Below, piece after piece: positions 41,494 to 50,140 of a stretch of 64,000 nt of DNA; position 1 is the stretch's first letter, and the number at the start of each line of letters is the position of its first letter. The notes under the pieces were generated by a model. It had not been told where the DNA came from, did no database searches, and was given only the letters and a program-made list of their open reading frames with translations. The translations under genes were made by a program, and so were the position numbers. The DNA is from Candidatus Avelusimicrobium pullarium (GTDB lineage Bacteria; Elusimicrobiota; Elusimicrobia; Elusimicrobiales; Elusimicrobiaceae), in NCBI GenBank assembly GCA_944323745.1, contig CALUTQ010000001.1:372001-436000 (forward strand), given 5' to 3'.

Positions 41494-41805
41494 TTATCCC
41501 AGACCGGGTAAATAATCTACAAACTGTATAGTAAAGTCCGGCAGGGCGTTTACAAAGCGAATGGTAAAGTCCGGCATTGAATTTACAAATTGCCACCGGC
41601 CGCATTCCACCGGCAGGTAAGAAACATTCTGCACGCGCAGGTCCGGCAAAAAGCTGACCACCTGCACGTCAAAATCAGCCATATAATTAACCACTTGCAC
41701 GCGGCCATACAGGGGAATGCCGTTATAGGTGCAATCGGCCGAAATGCGCGCAAAGGCAAGCGGCGCCGCCAATAAAAAAATCAGCACAAAAAGATGTTTT
41801 TTCAT
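41494..41805 (-). CDS. Secreted protein made of 11-residue beta repeats
   Basis: A 103-residue protein with a signal peptide (MKKHLFVLIFLLAAPLAFA). The mature part is almost wholly six tandem units of 11 residues, for example VQVVNYMADFD, VQVVSFLPDLR, WQFVNSMPDFT, IRFVNALPDFT and a final IQFVDYLPG. The alternating hydrophobic pattern suggests a small beta-solenoid or sheet. Two Cys (DCTYNG and VECGR) could pair. I do not recognise it with confidence; DUF6150-type repeat proteins are a possible relative. It lies between a pilin and a Sel1 protein. Confidence 0.7.
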   Translation of the reverse strand: MKKHLFVLIFLLAAPLAFARISADCTYNGIPLYGRVQVVNYMADFDVQVVSFLPDLRVQNVSYLPVECGRWQFVNSMPDFTIRFVNALPDFTIQFVDYLPGLG

Positions 41806-41817
41806 TTTGCCTCCTGA

Positions 41818-42438
41818 TTACATCGGCCCGTGGTGCTGCAGGCGCGGGTCGCGCGTTTTTAAAAATTTGACGGCCACCGGCTCTTTTTGGGAAGCGGCCT
41901 TGGCATAATATTTCAGCCCCTGCTGTTTGTCTACTGGCGTGCCGATGCCGGCATAGTAAAATTCGGCCAGCATACGCTGGCCCAACGGGCTGCCGCCGTC
42001 GGCGGCTTTTTTAAGCCAGGCAAAAGCTAAGTCATTATCCTGTTTGGTGCCGATGGCCTGACGGTACATAACGGCCAGGTTAATCATTCCTTCAAAATCT
42101 CCGTTTTCGGCCGATTTTTGATAGCATTCAAATGCTTTTTCCACGTCTTTTGCCGTGCCGTGGCCGGCGTGGTACAGGGCCCCCAGCGCATTAAGCGCTT
42201 TTGCGTGGTTTGCCCGGGCCGCTTGCTGCATATAGGTAAAGGCGCGGTGCAGGTCTTGCGGCAGTTTCTCGCCGCGGTAATAGAGCAGGGCCGCTTCGTA
42301 CAAAGCCTGCGCGTCCCCTTGGGCGGCTTTTTGCAGGGTGGCCTGCAATTTTTTTTGTTTATGGCGTTTAAGCAGGTATGCGGCCCCGTAAATGCACAGG
42401 CCGGCTGCCAGAGCCATCAAAATATGGGTGGTGTTCAT
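41818..42438 (-). CDS. Sel1-repeat (TPR-like) protein
   Basis: A 206-residue protein with one N-terminal membrane helix (ILMALAAGLCIYGAAYLL), then basic residues, then about four Sel1-like repeats: QALYEAALLYYRGEKLPQDL, ALNALGALYHAGHGTAKDVE, GMINLAVMYRQAIGTKQDND and GQRMLAEFYYAGIGTPVDKQ. Such solenoids bind partner proteins; no target can be named. Its start is a few bases from the lolD stop, so the minus-strand genes 44329 to 41494 may form one operon. Confidence 0.88.
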   Translation of the reverse strand: MNTTHILMALAAGLCIYGAAYLLKRHKQKKLQATLQKAAQGDAQALYEAALLYYRGEKLPQDLHRAFTYMQQAARANHAKALNALGALYHAGHGTAKDVEKAFECYQKSAENGDFEGMINLAVMYRQAIGTKQDNDLAFAWLKKAADGGSPLGQRMLAEFYYAGIGTPVDKQQGLKYYAKAASQKEPVAVKFLKTRDPRLQHHGPM

Positions 42439-42441
42439 AGT

Positions 42442-43113
42442 TTATTTGGTGCGTATTAACTTGCCGTTATCCAAAGTATATACCGCGTCTGCAAAGTTAG
42501 AGGCGTGCACGTCGTGCGTAACCATTAACACGGTCAGGCCGTCTTTAGCCAGTGCGGCAAAATCTTTAAACACTTGTTCTTTGCGGGCCATATCCAAATT
42601 GCCGGTGGGCTCATCGGCCAGCAGCAAATCGGGGCGGTTGCACAGGGCGCGGGCGATGGCGGCACGTTGTTTTTCGCCGCCGCTTAAATCGGCCGGCATT
42701 TTATGCGAAATAGCCCCAATGCCAAAGTTATCCAGCAATTTTTGGGCGCGTTTGCGTTCGTCTTTGCCGTGCATCAGCCCGGGCAGGGCGACGTTTTCCA
42801 GAAGGGAAAACTCCGGCAAAAGCCCGTCAAACTGAAAGACAAAACCCATTTTTTTGCGCCGCAAAGCGGAGCGTTTGCTTTCGCTTTTCAGTTGCGTAAT
42901 GTCTTTGCCTTCAAATAAAATCTGACCGGAGGTGGGCCTGTCCAGCAGGCCGATGAGGTTTAAAAGGGTGCTTTTGCCGCTGCCGCTGGGGCCAAGCAAA
43001 ACCACAAAAGAGCCGCGCGGTACATTTAAGTCCGCTTCGCGCAGCACGCACAGGTTTTCTTTGCCTTGACCGTATATTTTGGTCAGTTTTTTTATTTCCA
43101 GTATATCAGCCAT
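42442..43113 (-). CDS. lolD: LolD-type ABC transporter ATP-binding protein
   Basis: A 223-residue ABC ATPase of the MacB/LolD class. Walker A is GPSGSGKSTLLNLIG, the signature is LSGGEKQRAAIARAL, Walker B is LLLADEPTGNLD, and the H-loop His lies in VTHD. With the permease it would extract lipoproteins from the inner membrane for transfer to the outer membrane. It overlaps the permease gene by 8 nt. Confidence 0.92.
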   Translation of the reverse strand: MADILEIKKLTKIYGQGKENLCVLREADLNVPRGSFVVLLGPSGSGKSTLLNLIGLLDRPTSGQILFEGKDITQLKSESKRSALRRKKMGFVFQFDGLLPEFSLLENVALPGLMHGKDERKRAQKLLDNFGIGAISHKMPADLSGGEKQRAAIARALCNRPDLLLADEPTGNLDMARKEQVFKDFAALAKDGLTVLMVTHDVHASNFADAVYTLDNGKLIRTK

Positions 43114-44329
43114 AACGAATTGCGTCGGTCGGGTGTACGCGGGAAGCTTTCAACGCCGGATACAAACCCGCCACAAAGCATACCAAATAACTGCCGCCGA
43201 TGACGGCCAGTATGTCCCACAAATCAATGCGCACCGGCACTTTGGTCAAATAGTAAATGTCGCCGGGCAGTTCCACAATGTTAAAGGTGGCAATGATCCA
43301 GCACAAAAGCAGCGCCAGCGCCACCCCCAGCACAATGCCGACGCTGGCAGTCATCATCGCTTCCCACATAAAAATGCCGCGTATCATTTTAGGGCTGGCG
43401 CCCAGCGCGCGCATAATGCCAATGTCGCGCAGTTTTTCGGTGCCCAGCAAAATGAGGTTAGAAGCTATATTTAAAGAAGCCACGGCAATAATTAAAAACA
43501 AAATGATAAACATTACGGCTTTTTCCAGCTTTAACGCGGCGTAAAGCGTGCTGTTCATTTGCGCAAAGGTGCGCACCGCATAGCCGTAGCCGACGGCCTG
43601 TTGTATGGCGGGGGCAATTTGTTCGGCTTGGTTCATATCGCGCAGTTTAACCGCCAAACCGGTTACCCCTTGCTGCAGGCCCAAAAAGTCGCTGGCGTCT
43701 GCCAAGGGGGCATAGGCAATGGTATTGTCAAACTCATAATATCCCGTGCGCAAAAGCCCGCTGATGCGGAAACGCTTCATTTTGGGGAACATCCCCGCAC
43801 CGGTGGATATGGACTGCGGCGAAATAAGCACTACCTCATCACCCACAAACAGGTTTAAGTTTAAGGCCAGTTCCGTGCCCAGCACTAAAGGCGGCGGTGC
43901 GTCTTCGCCCCAATCTGTGGGGGCATTAAAAGAGCCTTCAGTCAGAGAATCGTTTAAATTGTTTATTTTGGCTTCCTGCTCAGGGTCCAGCCCGCGGATA
44001 ATGACACCCAAACTCTGCCCGCGGTAAGAAATAATGGCCTGCCCGTAAATATTGGGGGCTACCCCTTCCACCCCCGGCACAGCCTCTACAGCTTTTATTT
44101 TGTCGGGGTAAACGTCCGCGGCCATCCGGCCGAAAACCAAAATATGGCTTTGCGCGCCGATGATTTTTTCTTTAATGTCGCTTTGAAAGCCGTTCATCAC
44201 GGATAAAGTGGTAATCAATGCCGCCACGCCCACGCTCACGCCCGCCACGCCGATGAGCGTGGTAATTACCGCAAACAGACCTTTGCGTTTTAGCATATAG
44301 CGCATAGCCACAAAACGTTCAAATTTCAT
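43106..44329 (-). CDS. lolC: LolC/LolE-type lipoprotein-releasing permease
   Basis: A 407-residue permease with one N-terminal helix, a large periplasmic MacB-core domain (about 45-270) and three C-terminal helices. FVAMRYMLKRKGLFAVITTL at the start and LGASPKMIRGIFMWEAM in the coupling region are typical of the LolC/E group. Only one permease gene is present, so it probably works as a homodimer. It sits upstream of lolD and supports an outer membrane carrying lipoproteins, such as the Pal and CpoB encoded at 58 kb. Confidence 0.9.
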   Translation of the reverse strand: MKFERFVAMRYMLKRKGLFAVITTLIGVAGVSVGVAALITTLSVMNGFQSDIKEKIIGAQSHILVFGRMAADVYPDKIKAVEAVPGVEGVAPNIYGQAIISYRGQSLGVIIRGLDPEQEAKINNLNDSLTEGSFNAPTDWGEDAPPPLVLGTELALNLNLFVGDEVVLISPQSISTGAGMFPKMKRFRISGLLRTGYYEFDNTIAYAPLADASDFLGLQQGVTGLAVKLRDMNQAEQIAPAIQQAVGYGYAVRTFAQMNSTLYAALKLEKAVMFIILFLIIAVASLNIASNLILLGTEKLRDIGIMRALGASPKMIRGIFMWEAMMTASVGIVLGVALALLLCWIIATFNIVELPGDIYYLTKVPVRIDLWDILAVIGGSYLVCFVAGLYPALKASRVHPTDAIRYG

Positions 44330-44426
44330 AGATATATTTTACTTTATTAAATGTGGCTTTTGATACAGCGTGTGCGGGCGTTAAAAAAGAGGAATCATTG
44401 AAATCGGTCGCCCCAAACGAAATGGC

Positions 44427-44483
44427 TTGCATTGTTTTTTTTTTTTGATAAATTTTGCGTATGAGCAAAATTTATCAAAAAAA
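44427..44483 (+). promoter_or_regulatory. Pilin start element, copy 5
   Basis: TTGCAT (44427-44432), a 16-bp spacer with 12 T, and TAAATT (44449-44454), 6 nt before ATG 44461. The inverted repeat spans 44440-44483 with a perfect stem and the ATG in the loop. Confidence 0.7.
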
Positions 44484-45009
44484 TACATCAGGAACAAAAA
44501 ACCGCGCAGAGCGCCAATTTGGCGGGTTTACGCTTATTGAGCTTTTAGTAGTAGTGCTGATTATCGGTATTTTGGCGGCAATTGCTTTGCCGCAGTATGA
44601 AAAGGCGGTACTCCGAAGCCGTTATGCACAGTTGGAAATATCTTTTCGTGCATTGTATGACGCTTTAGAGCGTTATCAATTGGCAAATGGTTCATTTCCA
44701 TCTGATTTATCGTCTTTAGATATAACTCTTCCCGGCACGCTCATATCTCCGGAAAATCGGATCATTCAAAATGAAGATTACCAATGCTCATACAGCTACC
44801 AAATTGCTGGCGCAGCCAATGCCTTGCATTGTACTCTAACAAAAGGAGAACAAGTGGGGCTGCGTGCCATTAATAATGATACCTATCAAAATAAGAGATT
44901 TTGTACGGCGCTTGCCTCATCTGAAAAAGGACAAGAATTTTGCAAATCAATGGGAGGGAAGGCCCCTTTTGACAGCGGAGCAGGCTTACTTCATTACGAG
45001 TTGCCTTGA
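44461..45009 (+). CDS. Type IV pilin-like protein
   Basis: A 182-residue prepilin: leader MSKIYQKNTSGTKNRAERQF then GG, then [28 protein letters not shown]. The body has DLSSLDITLPG, CSYSYQIAG and two C-terminal Cys motifs, RFCTALASSEKGQEF and FCKSMGGK. The coding region after the helix is visibly richer in A/T than the neighbouring housekeeping genes. It is divergent from the lol genes and convergent with lysS, with its own terminator. Confidence 0.9.
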   Translation: MSKIYQKNTSGTKNRAERQFGGFTLIELLVVVLIIGILAAIALPQYEKAVLRSRYAQLEISFRALYDALERYQLANGSFPSDLSSLDITLPGTLISPENRIIQNEDYQCSYSYQIAGAANALHCTLTKGEQVGLRAINNDTYQNKRFCTALASSEKGQEFCKSMGGKAPFDSGAGLLHYELP

Positions 45010-45024
45010 TAAAGCAATTTTAGA

Positions 45025-45056
45025 AAAACACCCTGTTTTACAACAGGGTGTTTTTT
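45025..45056 (+). terminator. Bidirectional terminator between pilin 44461 and lysS
   Basis: Stem aaacaccctgtt/aacagggtgttt with short loop and T6. It lies between the convergent ends. Confidence 0.88.
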
Positions 45057-45061
45057 AATGT

Positions 45062-46579
45062 TTATTTTTCTTCCTGCGGTTTAAGCGTGGGGAAGAAAAT
45101 AATTTCGCGTATGGAATCTTGCTGGGTCAGCAACATAATCACACGGTCTATGCCGATGCCCATTCCGCCCGTGGGGGGCATACCCGATTCCAGCGCTTCA
45201 ATATAGTCGCCGTCCAGGATATCGGCGTTTTCGGCATCTTCGCCTTTGGCTTTGGCTTTTTCAATCGCCTGGTCTTTCAAGCGCTGCAGCTGGTCGGCGG
45301 GATCGTTAAGCTCCGTGTACGCGTTGCCCAGTTCGCTGCCGTTTACAAAAGCCTCAAAGCGTTCCACAATTTCGGGGTCGCCGGGTTTAGTTTTGCTGAA
45401 CGGGCTGACCGCGGTGGGGTAGTCCAGCGCGATGACGGGGCAGTTATAGCCGGCCAGCAGTTTGGTTTCAAACAGGTCGTCGTAAATTTTGCTGTCGGGG
45501 TCATTGGGGGAGAAGGCAATACCCTGTTCTTTAGCCAGTTTTTCCAGCTCGGCGCGTTTAAACTGGCGGCCGTCTAAGACTTCGTGAATATCGTGGCCGA
45601 ATTTTTCTTTCCAAGCTTCGGGAATATGCAGGCGTTTGTACGGCGGCACCAAATTGATTTCCTGCCCGCGATAGGTTACTTTTTCTACGCCGATGGCTTT
45701 GGCGGCATTGCTTAAAATTTCTTCAAACAAGTCGGCCATTGTGTTTACGTCACCGTAGGCTTGGTAAAGTTCCATCATCGTAAATTCGGGGTTATGCGTG
45801 GTGTCAATGCCTTCGTTGCGGAACATATGGCCGATTTCGTAAATGCGGTCAAACCCGCCCACGATAAGGCGTTTGTGGTACAGTTCCAAAGCTATACGCA
45901 GCCGAAGCGGCATTTTAAGCGCGTTGTGATAGGTCTGGAACGGACGCGCCACGGCACCGCCGCTGTCGGGCGTTAAAATGGGGGTTTCCACTTCCAAAAA
46001 GCCCTTTTCGTCCAAGGTTTTGCGAATGGAAGAAATAATTTTGGCGCGTTTAACAAAAATTTCTTTTACGTCTTCGTTGGCAATTAAGTCCAGATGGCGT
46101 TTGCGGAAGCGAATTTCCGTATCGTGCAGCCCGTGGAATTTTTCGGGCATCGGACGAATGGCTTTGGAAATTAAATCAAGCTTGGTTACTTTAATAGTTC
46201 GTTCGCCGGTTTTGGTTACAAACATATGGCCGGTAACGGACACAAAATCGCCCACGGCTACGTGTTTTTTGAAAAAGGCATACGACTCATCGCCCAAATT
46301 GTCTTTGGAAACATACAGCTGTACCCGGCCGGAAAAATCGCGCAAGTGCGCAAAAGCGGCCTTGCCCATCAAACGCAGCTGCACCAAACGGCCGGCGGTG
46401 CACACTTCGGCATCGTCGGGGGAGTTTTTGGCTTCCAGACAGGTTTGCTTTTTTTCGCAGCGGTTGGGATAGGGGTTGTGACCGGCGGCTTTTAGTTCTT
46501 CGGCCTCGGCGTAACGCTGGGCAATAATTTCGTCCAGCGCAGTATTGTGTTTTTCTGCGGTTTTGGCGGTGTTTTCCAT
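45062..46579 (-). CDS. lysS: Lysyl-tRNA synthetase, class II
   Basis: A 505-residue class II synthetase with an N-terminal OB anticodon-binding domain (RLVQLRLMGKAAFAHLRD) and a catalytic core with motif 1 (FLEVETPILTPDSGGA), motif 2 (YEIGHMFRNEGIDTTHNPEF) and motif 3 (GGMGIGIDRVIMLL). The frame extends to 46630 into the tRNA-Gln terminator, so ATG 46579, preceded by GAGG, is chosen. It lies directly downstream of tRNA-Gln on the same strand. Confidence 0.96.
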   Translation of the reverse strand: MENTAKTAEKHNTALDEIIAQRYAEAEELKAAGHNPYPNRCEKKQTCLEAKNSPDDAEVCTAGRLVQLRLMGKAAFAHLRDFSGRVQLYVSKDNLGDESYAFFKKHVAVGDFVSVTGHMFVTKTGERTIKVTKLDLISKAIRPMPEKFHGLHDTEIRFRKRHLDLIANEDVKEIFVKRAKIISSIRKTLDEKGFLEVETPILTPDSGGAVARPFQTYHNALKMPLRLRIALELYHKRLIVGGFDRIYEIGHMFRNEGIDTTHNPEFTMMELYQAYGDVNTMADLFEEILSNAAKAIGVEKVTYRGQEINLVPPYKRLHIPEAWKEKFGHDIHEVLDGRQFKRAELEKLAKEQGIAFSPNDPDSKIYDDLFETKLLAGYNCPVIALDYPTAVSPFSKTKPGDPEIVERFEAFVNGSELGNAYTELNDPADQLQRLKDQAIEKAKAKGEDAENADILDGDYIEALESGMPPTGGMGIGIDRVIMLLTQQDSIREIIFFPTLKPQEEK

Positions 46580-46602
46580 AATAGCCTCTACAAAAGAAAG
46601 AG

Positions 46603-46626
46603 CCGCCGCCTTATGCCGGCGGCGGC
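46603..46626 (-). terminator. Terminator of tRNA-Gln
   Basis: On the minus strand a 9-bp GC stem gccgccgcc/ggcggcggc is followed by tctttctttt. It separates tRNA-Gln from lysS. Confidence 0.75.
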
Positions 46627-46637
46627 CCAAATAAATC

Positions 46638-46711
46638 TGGTTCCGGGACTAGGACTCGAACCTAGAATTAATGCTCCAGAGGCATCCGTGTTACCATTAC
46701 ACCATCCCGGA
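46638..46711 (-). tRNA. tRNA-Gln (CTG)
   Basis: Minus-strand cloverleaf: acceptor TCCGGGA/TCCCGGA, anticodon stem GATGC/GCATT with loop CTCTGGA giving anticodon CTG, T loop TTCGAGT. The 3' CCA is encoded, unlike in the other four tRNAs of the window. Confidence 0.92.
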
Positions 46712-46788
46712 TCAACATTTATATTTTAGCATTTGCGGCGGCGCGGCGCAAGGGGCCGGCCCGCCTACTGGCTAAAATAAATAAAAAA

Positions 46789-47122
46789 TCTGCGCCCAAT
46801 GGGGACTTGCCTTCCGGTAAAATTCCTGACGGAATTTTCCTGCAGGCCGGGCTCGCGGTTTTTGCCTTTCGCCTTCGGCTCAAACAAAAACATCGCTGCG
46901 CCTTTCAAGTCCGGCCGCGGGCAAAGCAGTTTGCCCGCTTGGGCACATAAAAAAATCTGCGCCCGAGGGGGACTTGCCTTCCGGTAAAATTCCTGACGGA
47001 ATTTTCCTGCAGGCCGGGCTCGCGGTTTTTGCCTTTCGCCTTCGGCTCAAACAAAAACATCGCTGCGCCTTTCAAGTCCGGCCGCGGGCAAAGCAGTTTG
47101 CCCGCTTGGGCACATAAAAAAA
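46789..47122 (-). repeat. Tandem 167-bp repeat downstream of tRNA-CAU
   Basis: Two units (46789-46955 and 46956-47122) identical except for a few bases near their left edge. Read on the minus strand each contains an inverted repeat gcgggcaaa/tttgcccgc and another aaaattcc/ggaatttt, and ends in gggcgcaga, the same end as the tRNA at 47125-47198. The last ~27 bases of each unit resemble a decayed T arm plus acceptor. I see no convincing coding frame in the gap 46712-47124. Confidence 0.9.
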
Positions 47123-47124
47123 TC

Positions 47125-47198
47125 TGCGCCCACCAGGACTTGAACCTGGAACCCACCGATTATGAGTCGGTTGCTCTAACCGATTGAGCTATAGGCGC
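47125..47198 (-). tRNA. tRNA with CAT anticodon (elongator Met or Ile2)
   Basis: Minus-strand cloverleaf: acceptor GCGCCTA/TGGGCGC, D arm GCTC/GAGC, anticodon stem ACCGA/TCGGT with loop CTCATAA, T arm CCAGG/CCTGG with loop TTCAAGT, discriminator A, no encoded CCA. It lacks initiator features. Elongator Met and lysidine-modified Ile cannot be told apart by eye. Confidence 0.9.
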
Positions 47199-47290
47199 GG
47201 AACTTATTTTATTATAACAAATTACCTTGGCCTCTGCCAGACGGTGAACAAAAATATAAACCCGACAGTAAAATTGCTACAATAAAAATA

Positions 47291-47362
47291 CGGGGCATGG
47301 CCCAATGGTAGGGCGTCCGCTTTGGGAGCGGAAGGCTCCCGGTTCGAGTCCGGGTGCCCCGA
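47291..47362 (+). tRNA. tRNA-Pro (TGG)
   Basis: Acceptor CGGGGCA/TGCCCCG with the C1-G72 pair and A73 typical of tRNA-Pro, D arm GCCC/GGGC, anticodon stem TCCGC/GCGGA with loop TTTGGGA (anticodon TGG), T loop TTCGAGT. CCA is not encoded. The C39-like gene begins 14 nt later, so the two may share a transcript. Confidence 0.94.
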
Positions 47363-47375
47363 TTTTAGGGTTTAT

Positions 47376-48335
47376 ATGGACAGAGCAGAACCGAAACTGC
47401 CGTACTTAACATTTTTTCACCGTCCGCAGAGGGGATATTTATTTCACGGGGACGGCAACGACCATACCGTCATTTCTCCTGCTTTTGAAACAGCGGTGGA
47501 ATTTTCTTCGCTGGTGCTGTCGGTCAGCTACCACACTAAGACTAACGGCTGGCTGTTCAGCGAGGTGCAAGTTTGCCAAAACGGCGTTTGGAGCAAGTTC
47601 TTTAAACTGGCGCTTTATTCCCCGAAAATAAACCATAGTTTTGACGCGCAGGAAGATGAGGCCGGCTTTGTGGCGGTGGACGTATTGCGCCTGAAAAAAC
47701 CGGCGCAGGCCTATCGCTTTCGCCTAACGCTGCACGGGGATATGGACGTGCCCTGTGTTTTTGTCTGCCTGACGGACAGCGCCGCCCAATACGACGACTG
47801 CGCGGCTATTTTGCCCGCCGGCCGGCGCAAGGTAAGCGTAAAGCCTTTGTCGCAAATGCGCTTGGATGTGTCTCCTACCGATCAAATTCGCTTGTGCAGC
47901 CCGACTTCTTTGGCAATGGCATTAAATGCCTTGGGCGTGCCGGAAGACCCGCTGCAAACGGCAGCCGGTGTTTATGACGACCGCGCCCGTATTTACGGCA
48001 ATTGGACGCTGAACACGGCTTATGCCTGTCGCCGCGGATGTCCGGCGTGCGTAACGCGCTTTCATACGCTGGCGCAATTGGACGAATTTGTCGGCAAAGA
48101 CTGTCTGGTGCTGGCTACTATTTCGTATAAAAAAGGCGAACTGACCGGTGCGGCCGTAGCCAAAACGCCGGGGCATTTGGTGCTGATATGCGGTTGGGAA
48201 AATGGTAAAATACGGGTAGCCGATCCGGCCAGCGAGCTGAAAAAGGATGTTATTCGTTATTATGACGCGGCGGAATTTGCGCGGGCTTGGCTTATGCGCA
48301 AACGGGGCGCGGCGTATTTAGTGAGGAGAGTATGA
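47376..48335 (+). CDS. C39-like cysteine peptidase family protein
   Basis: A 319-residue protein. The first ~165 residues form a beta-rich domain of unknown type. The second half resembles Peptidase_C39_2/papain-like folds: the catalytic Cys in RLCSPTSLAMALNALGV (about residue 174) and the His in KTPGHLVLICGWENGKI, followed by VADPAS. No signal peptide is visible. The frame extends upstream into tRNA-Pro; ATG 47376 avoids that. Its stop overlaps the start of the peptide-binding lipoprotein (ATGA). The coupling suggests that the two work on peptides together, but this is inference. Confidence 0.78.
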   Translation: MDRAEPKLPYLTFFHRPQRGYLFHGDGNDHTVISPAFETAVEFSSLVLSVSYHTKTNGWLFSEVQVCQNGVWSKFFKLALYSPKINHSFDAQEDEAGFVAVDVLRLKKPAQAYRFRLTLHGDMDVPCVFVCLTDSAAQYDDCAAILPAGRRKVSVKPLSQMRLDVSPTDQIRLCSPTSLAMALNALGVPEDPLQTAAGVYDDRARIYGNWTLNTAYACRRGCPACVTRFHTLAQLDEFVGKDCLVLATISYKKGELTGAAVAKTPGHLVLICGWENGKIRVADPASELKKDVIRYYDAAEFARAWLMRKRGAAYLVRRV

Positions 48336-50074
48336 AAAAAGCGGTTGTTCTACTGATGGGTTTTTGCTTTTTATTAGCGGCTTGTTCCAAAAAACAGGAT
48401 ACCTCTACCTTGGTGGTGGCCCACGGGGGGGAAATGCAGTCTTTGGATCCTGTTTTTTCCTATGACGGGGTAACACAGGGGATGATGATTAACGTCTATG
48501 ACACGCTGCTTAAGTTTAACGGCAGTTCTATGACGGAGTTTTTGCCTTCGCTTTCCACACAGGTGCCCAGCGTGGAAAACGGCCTTATTTCCAAGGACGG
48601 GCTGACCTATACATTTCCCATTCGCAAAGGCGTCAAATTCCACGACGGAACGGAATTGACCCCCGAAGACGTGCGTTATTCCCTGCTGCGGTTTATTTTG
48701 TCGGACGTGTCGGGAGGGCCTTCTTCGCTGTTATTGGAACCGATTTTGGGCTACACTTCCACCCGTAACGAAAAAGGGGAAATCATTGTAGATTTCAAAG
48801 AAGCACAAAAAGCCATACAGGTGGATGGCGACAATGTAGTCATTCGTCTTAAAAAGCCGTTTGCTCCTTTCTTGGCAGTGCTGGCCCGCTGGGGATACAT
48901 TACCCCTAAAAAATGGGTGGCGGAGCACGGCGGCTGGGACGGCACGGAAGCCACGTGGAAAAAATATAATAACTTTGAAAAACAGTCCTCTTATCTTTTT
49001 GACCATATGAACGGTACGGGACCTTTTAAACTGGTACGCTGGGATATTTCCGGCCGGCGCCTGCAGTTGGCCGCCAACGAAGACTATTTTGAAGGGGCGC
49101 CGCAAATCAAAAATATTCATATGATGACGGTTACCGAACCGAGCACCCTGCGGCTGCTGCTGGAAGGAGGGGACGTGGATATCGCCGAAATTCCCACCCA
49201 GTATGCCGACCAGCTTAAAGGCAATAAAAACGTAGTAGTTTACGATAACCTGCCCCGTTTACGCACGGACCCTGTCATTTTCTTTACGTTAGACATTAAT
49301 GCCAAAGGCAACCCCGATATCGGCTCGGGCAAGTTGGACGGGCAAGGCATTCCGCCCGATTTCTTTTCCGATTTGGACGTGCGCAAAGGCTTTGAATATG
49401 CCTTTGATTACGATGCCTTTTTAAAGGAAGGCTTAGGGGAGCGCGGCACGCGCGCCTACGGTCCTGCGCCGGAAGGCTTGGTCTTTTACGATAAAGACGA
49501 CCCGCATTATAATTTTGACTTGAAAAAAGCGGAAGAACACTTTAAAAAAGCCTGGGGCGGCCAAGTGTGGGATAAAGGCTTCGCCTTTACCATTACCTAC
49601 AATACGGGCGGTTTCCCGCGGCAGATGGCGGCCGAAATGCTTAAACGCAATGTGGAAAGCCTTAACCCCAAGTTTAAAGTGGATGTGCGCGGCGTGATGT
49701 GGGCCTCTTTCTTGGAAAAAACAGCTGCCCGCCAAATGCCTATGTGGGTGCGCGGCTGGGTGGCCGATTATGCCGACCCGCATAATTTTTACTTTAACTT
49801 TATGCACAGCGACGGGCGCTATGCTTATTCCCAAGGTTACAAAAACCCGGAAGCGGACCGGCTGGTAATGCAGGCGGTGGCGGAGCCCCGTCCGGAAAAG
49901 CGCGCCAAATATTACAAACAGCTGCAAAAAATTGCCTATGACGATGCAATGCAAATCTACACGATTCATCCCACGGGTTTATGGGCGATGCGCAGCCGCG
50001 TAAAGGGTTTTTACGACAACCCCGTCTTTATGGGCTTGTATTTTTACCCGATGTATAAAGCAAGCGAAAAATAA
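48332..50074 (+). CDS. Peptide/solute-binding lipoprotein of an ABC importer (SBP family 5)
   Basis: A 580-residue extracytoplasmic binding protein. The signal and lipobox MKKAVVLLMGFCFLLAAC give a lipid-modified Cys at residue 18. GGEMQSLDPVFSYDGVTQGM, the KGVKFHDGTELTPEDVRYS motif and a late ADYADPHNFYFNFMHS region are typical of oligopeptide/nickel family SBPs. No permease or ATPase gene is beside it. GAGGAGAG precedes the ATG. A terminator follows. Confidence 0.92.
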   Translation: MKKAVVLLMGFCFLLAACSKKQDTSTLVVAHGGEMQSLDPVFSYDGVTQGMMINVYDTLLKFNGSSMTEFLPSLSTQVPSVENGLISKDGLTYTFPIRKGVKFHDGTELTPEDVRYSLLRFILSDVSGGPSSLLLEPILGYTSTRNEKGEIIVDFKEAQKAIQVDGDNVVIRLKKPFAPFLAVLARWGYITPKKWVAEHGGWDGTEATWKKYNNFEKQSSYLFDHMNGTGPFKLVRWDISGRRLQLAANEDYFEGAPQIKNIHMMTVTEPSTLRLLLEGGDVDIAEIPTQYADQLKGNKNVVVYDNLPRLRTDPVIFFTLDINAKGNPDIGSGKLDGQGIPPDFFSDLDVRKGFEYAFDYDAFLKEGLGERGTRAYGPAPEGLVFYDKDDPHYNFDLKKAEEHFKKAWGGQVWDKGFAFTITYNTGGFPRQMAAEMLKRNVESLNPKFKVDVRGVMWASFLEKTAARQMPMWVRGWVADYADPHNFYFNFMHSDGRYAYSQGYKNPEADRLVMQAVAEPRPEKRAKYYKQLQKIAYDDAMQIYTIHPTGLWAMRSRVKGFYDNPVFMGLYFYPMYKASEK

Positions 50075-50090
50075 ATTAACAATGTTTACA

Positions 50091-50121
50091 AAACGCACGG
50101 GTTAAAAGCCGTGCGTTTTTT
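50091..50121 (+). terminator. Terminator of the SBP gene
   Basis: Stem aaacgcacgg/ccgtgcgttt with loop gttaaaag and T6. Confidence 0.88.
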
Positions 50122-50140
50122 GTCGGTCTTTTTAAAAGGC

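Noticed and set aside
46789-47122. CRISPR array
   Set aside because: Only two long 167-bp units in direct contact, no short repeats with unique spacers, and no cas genes.
46905-47156. 83-residue minus-strand coding frame across the tandem repeat
   Set aside because: It runs through the tRNA 3' half and the repeated non-coding units, has no ribosome site and no recognisable domain.
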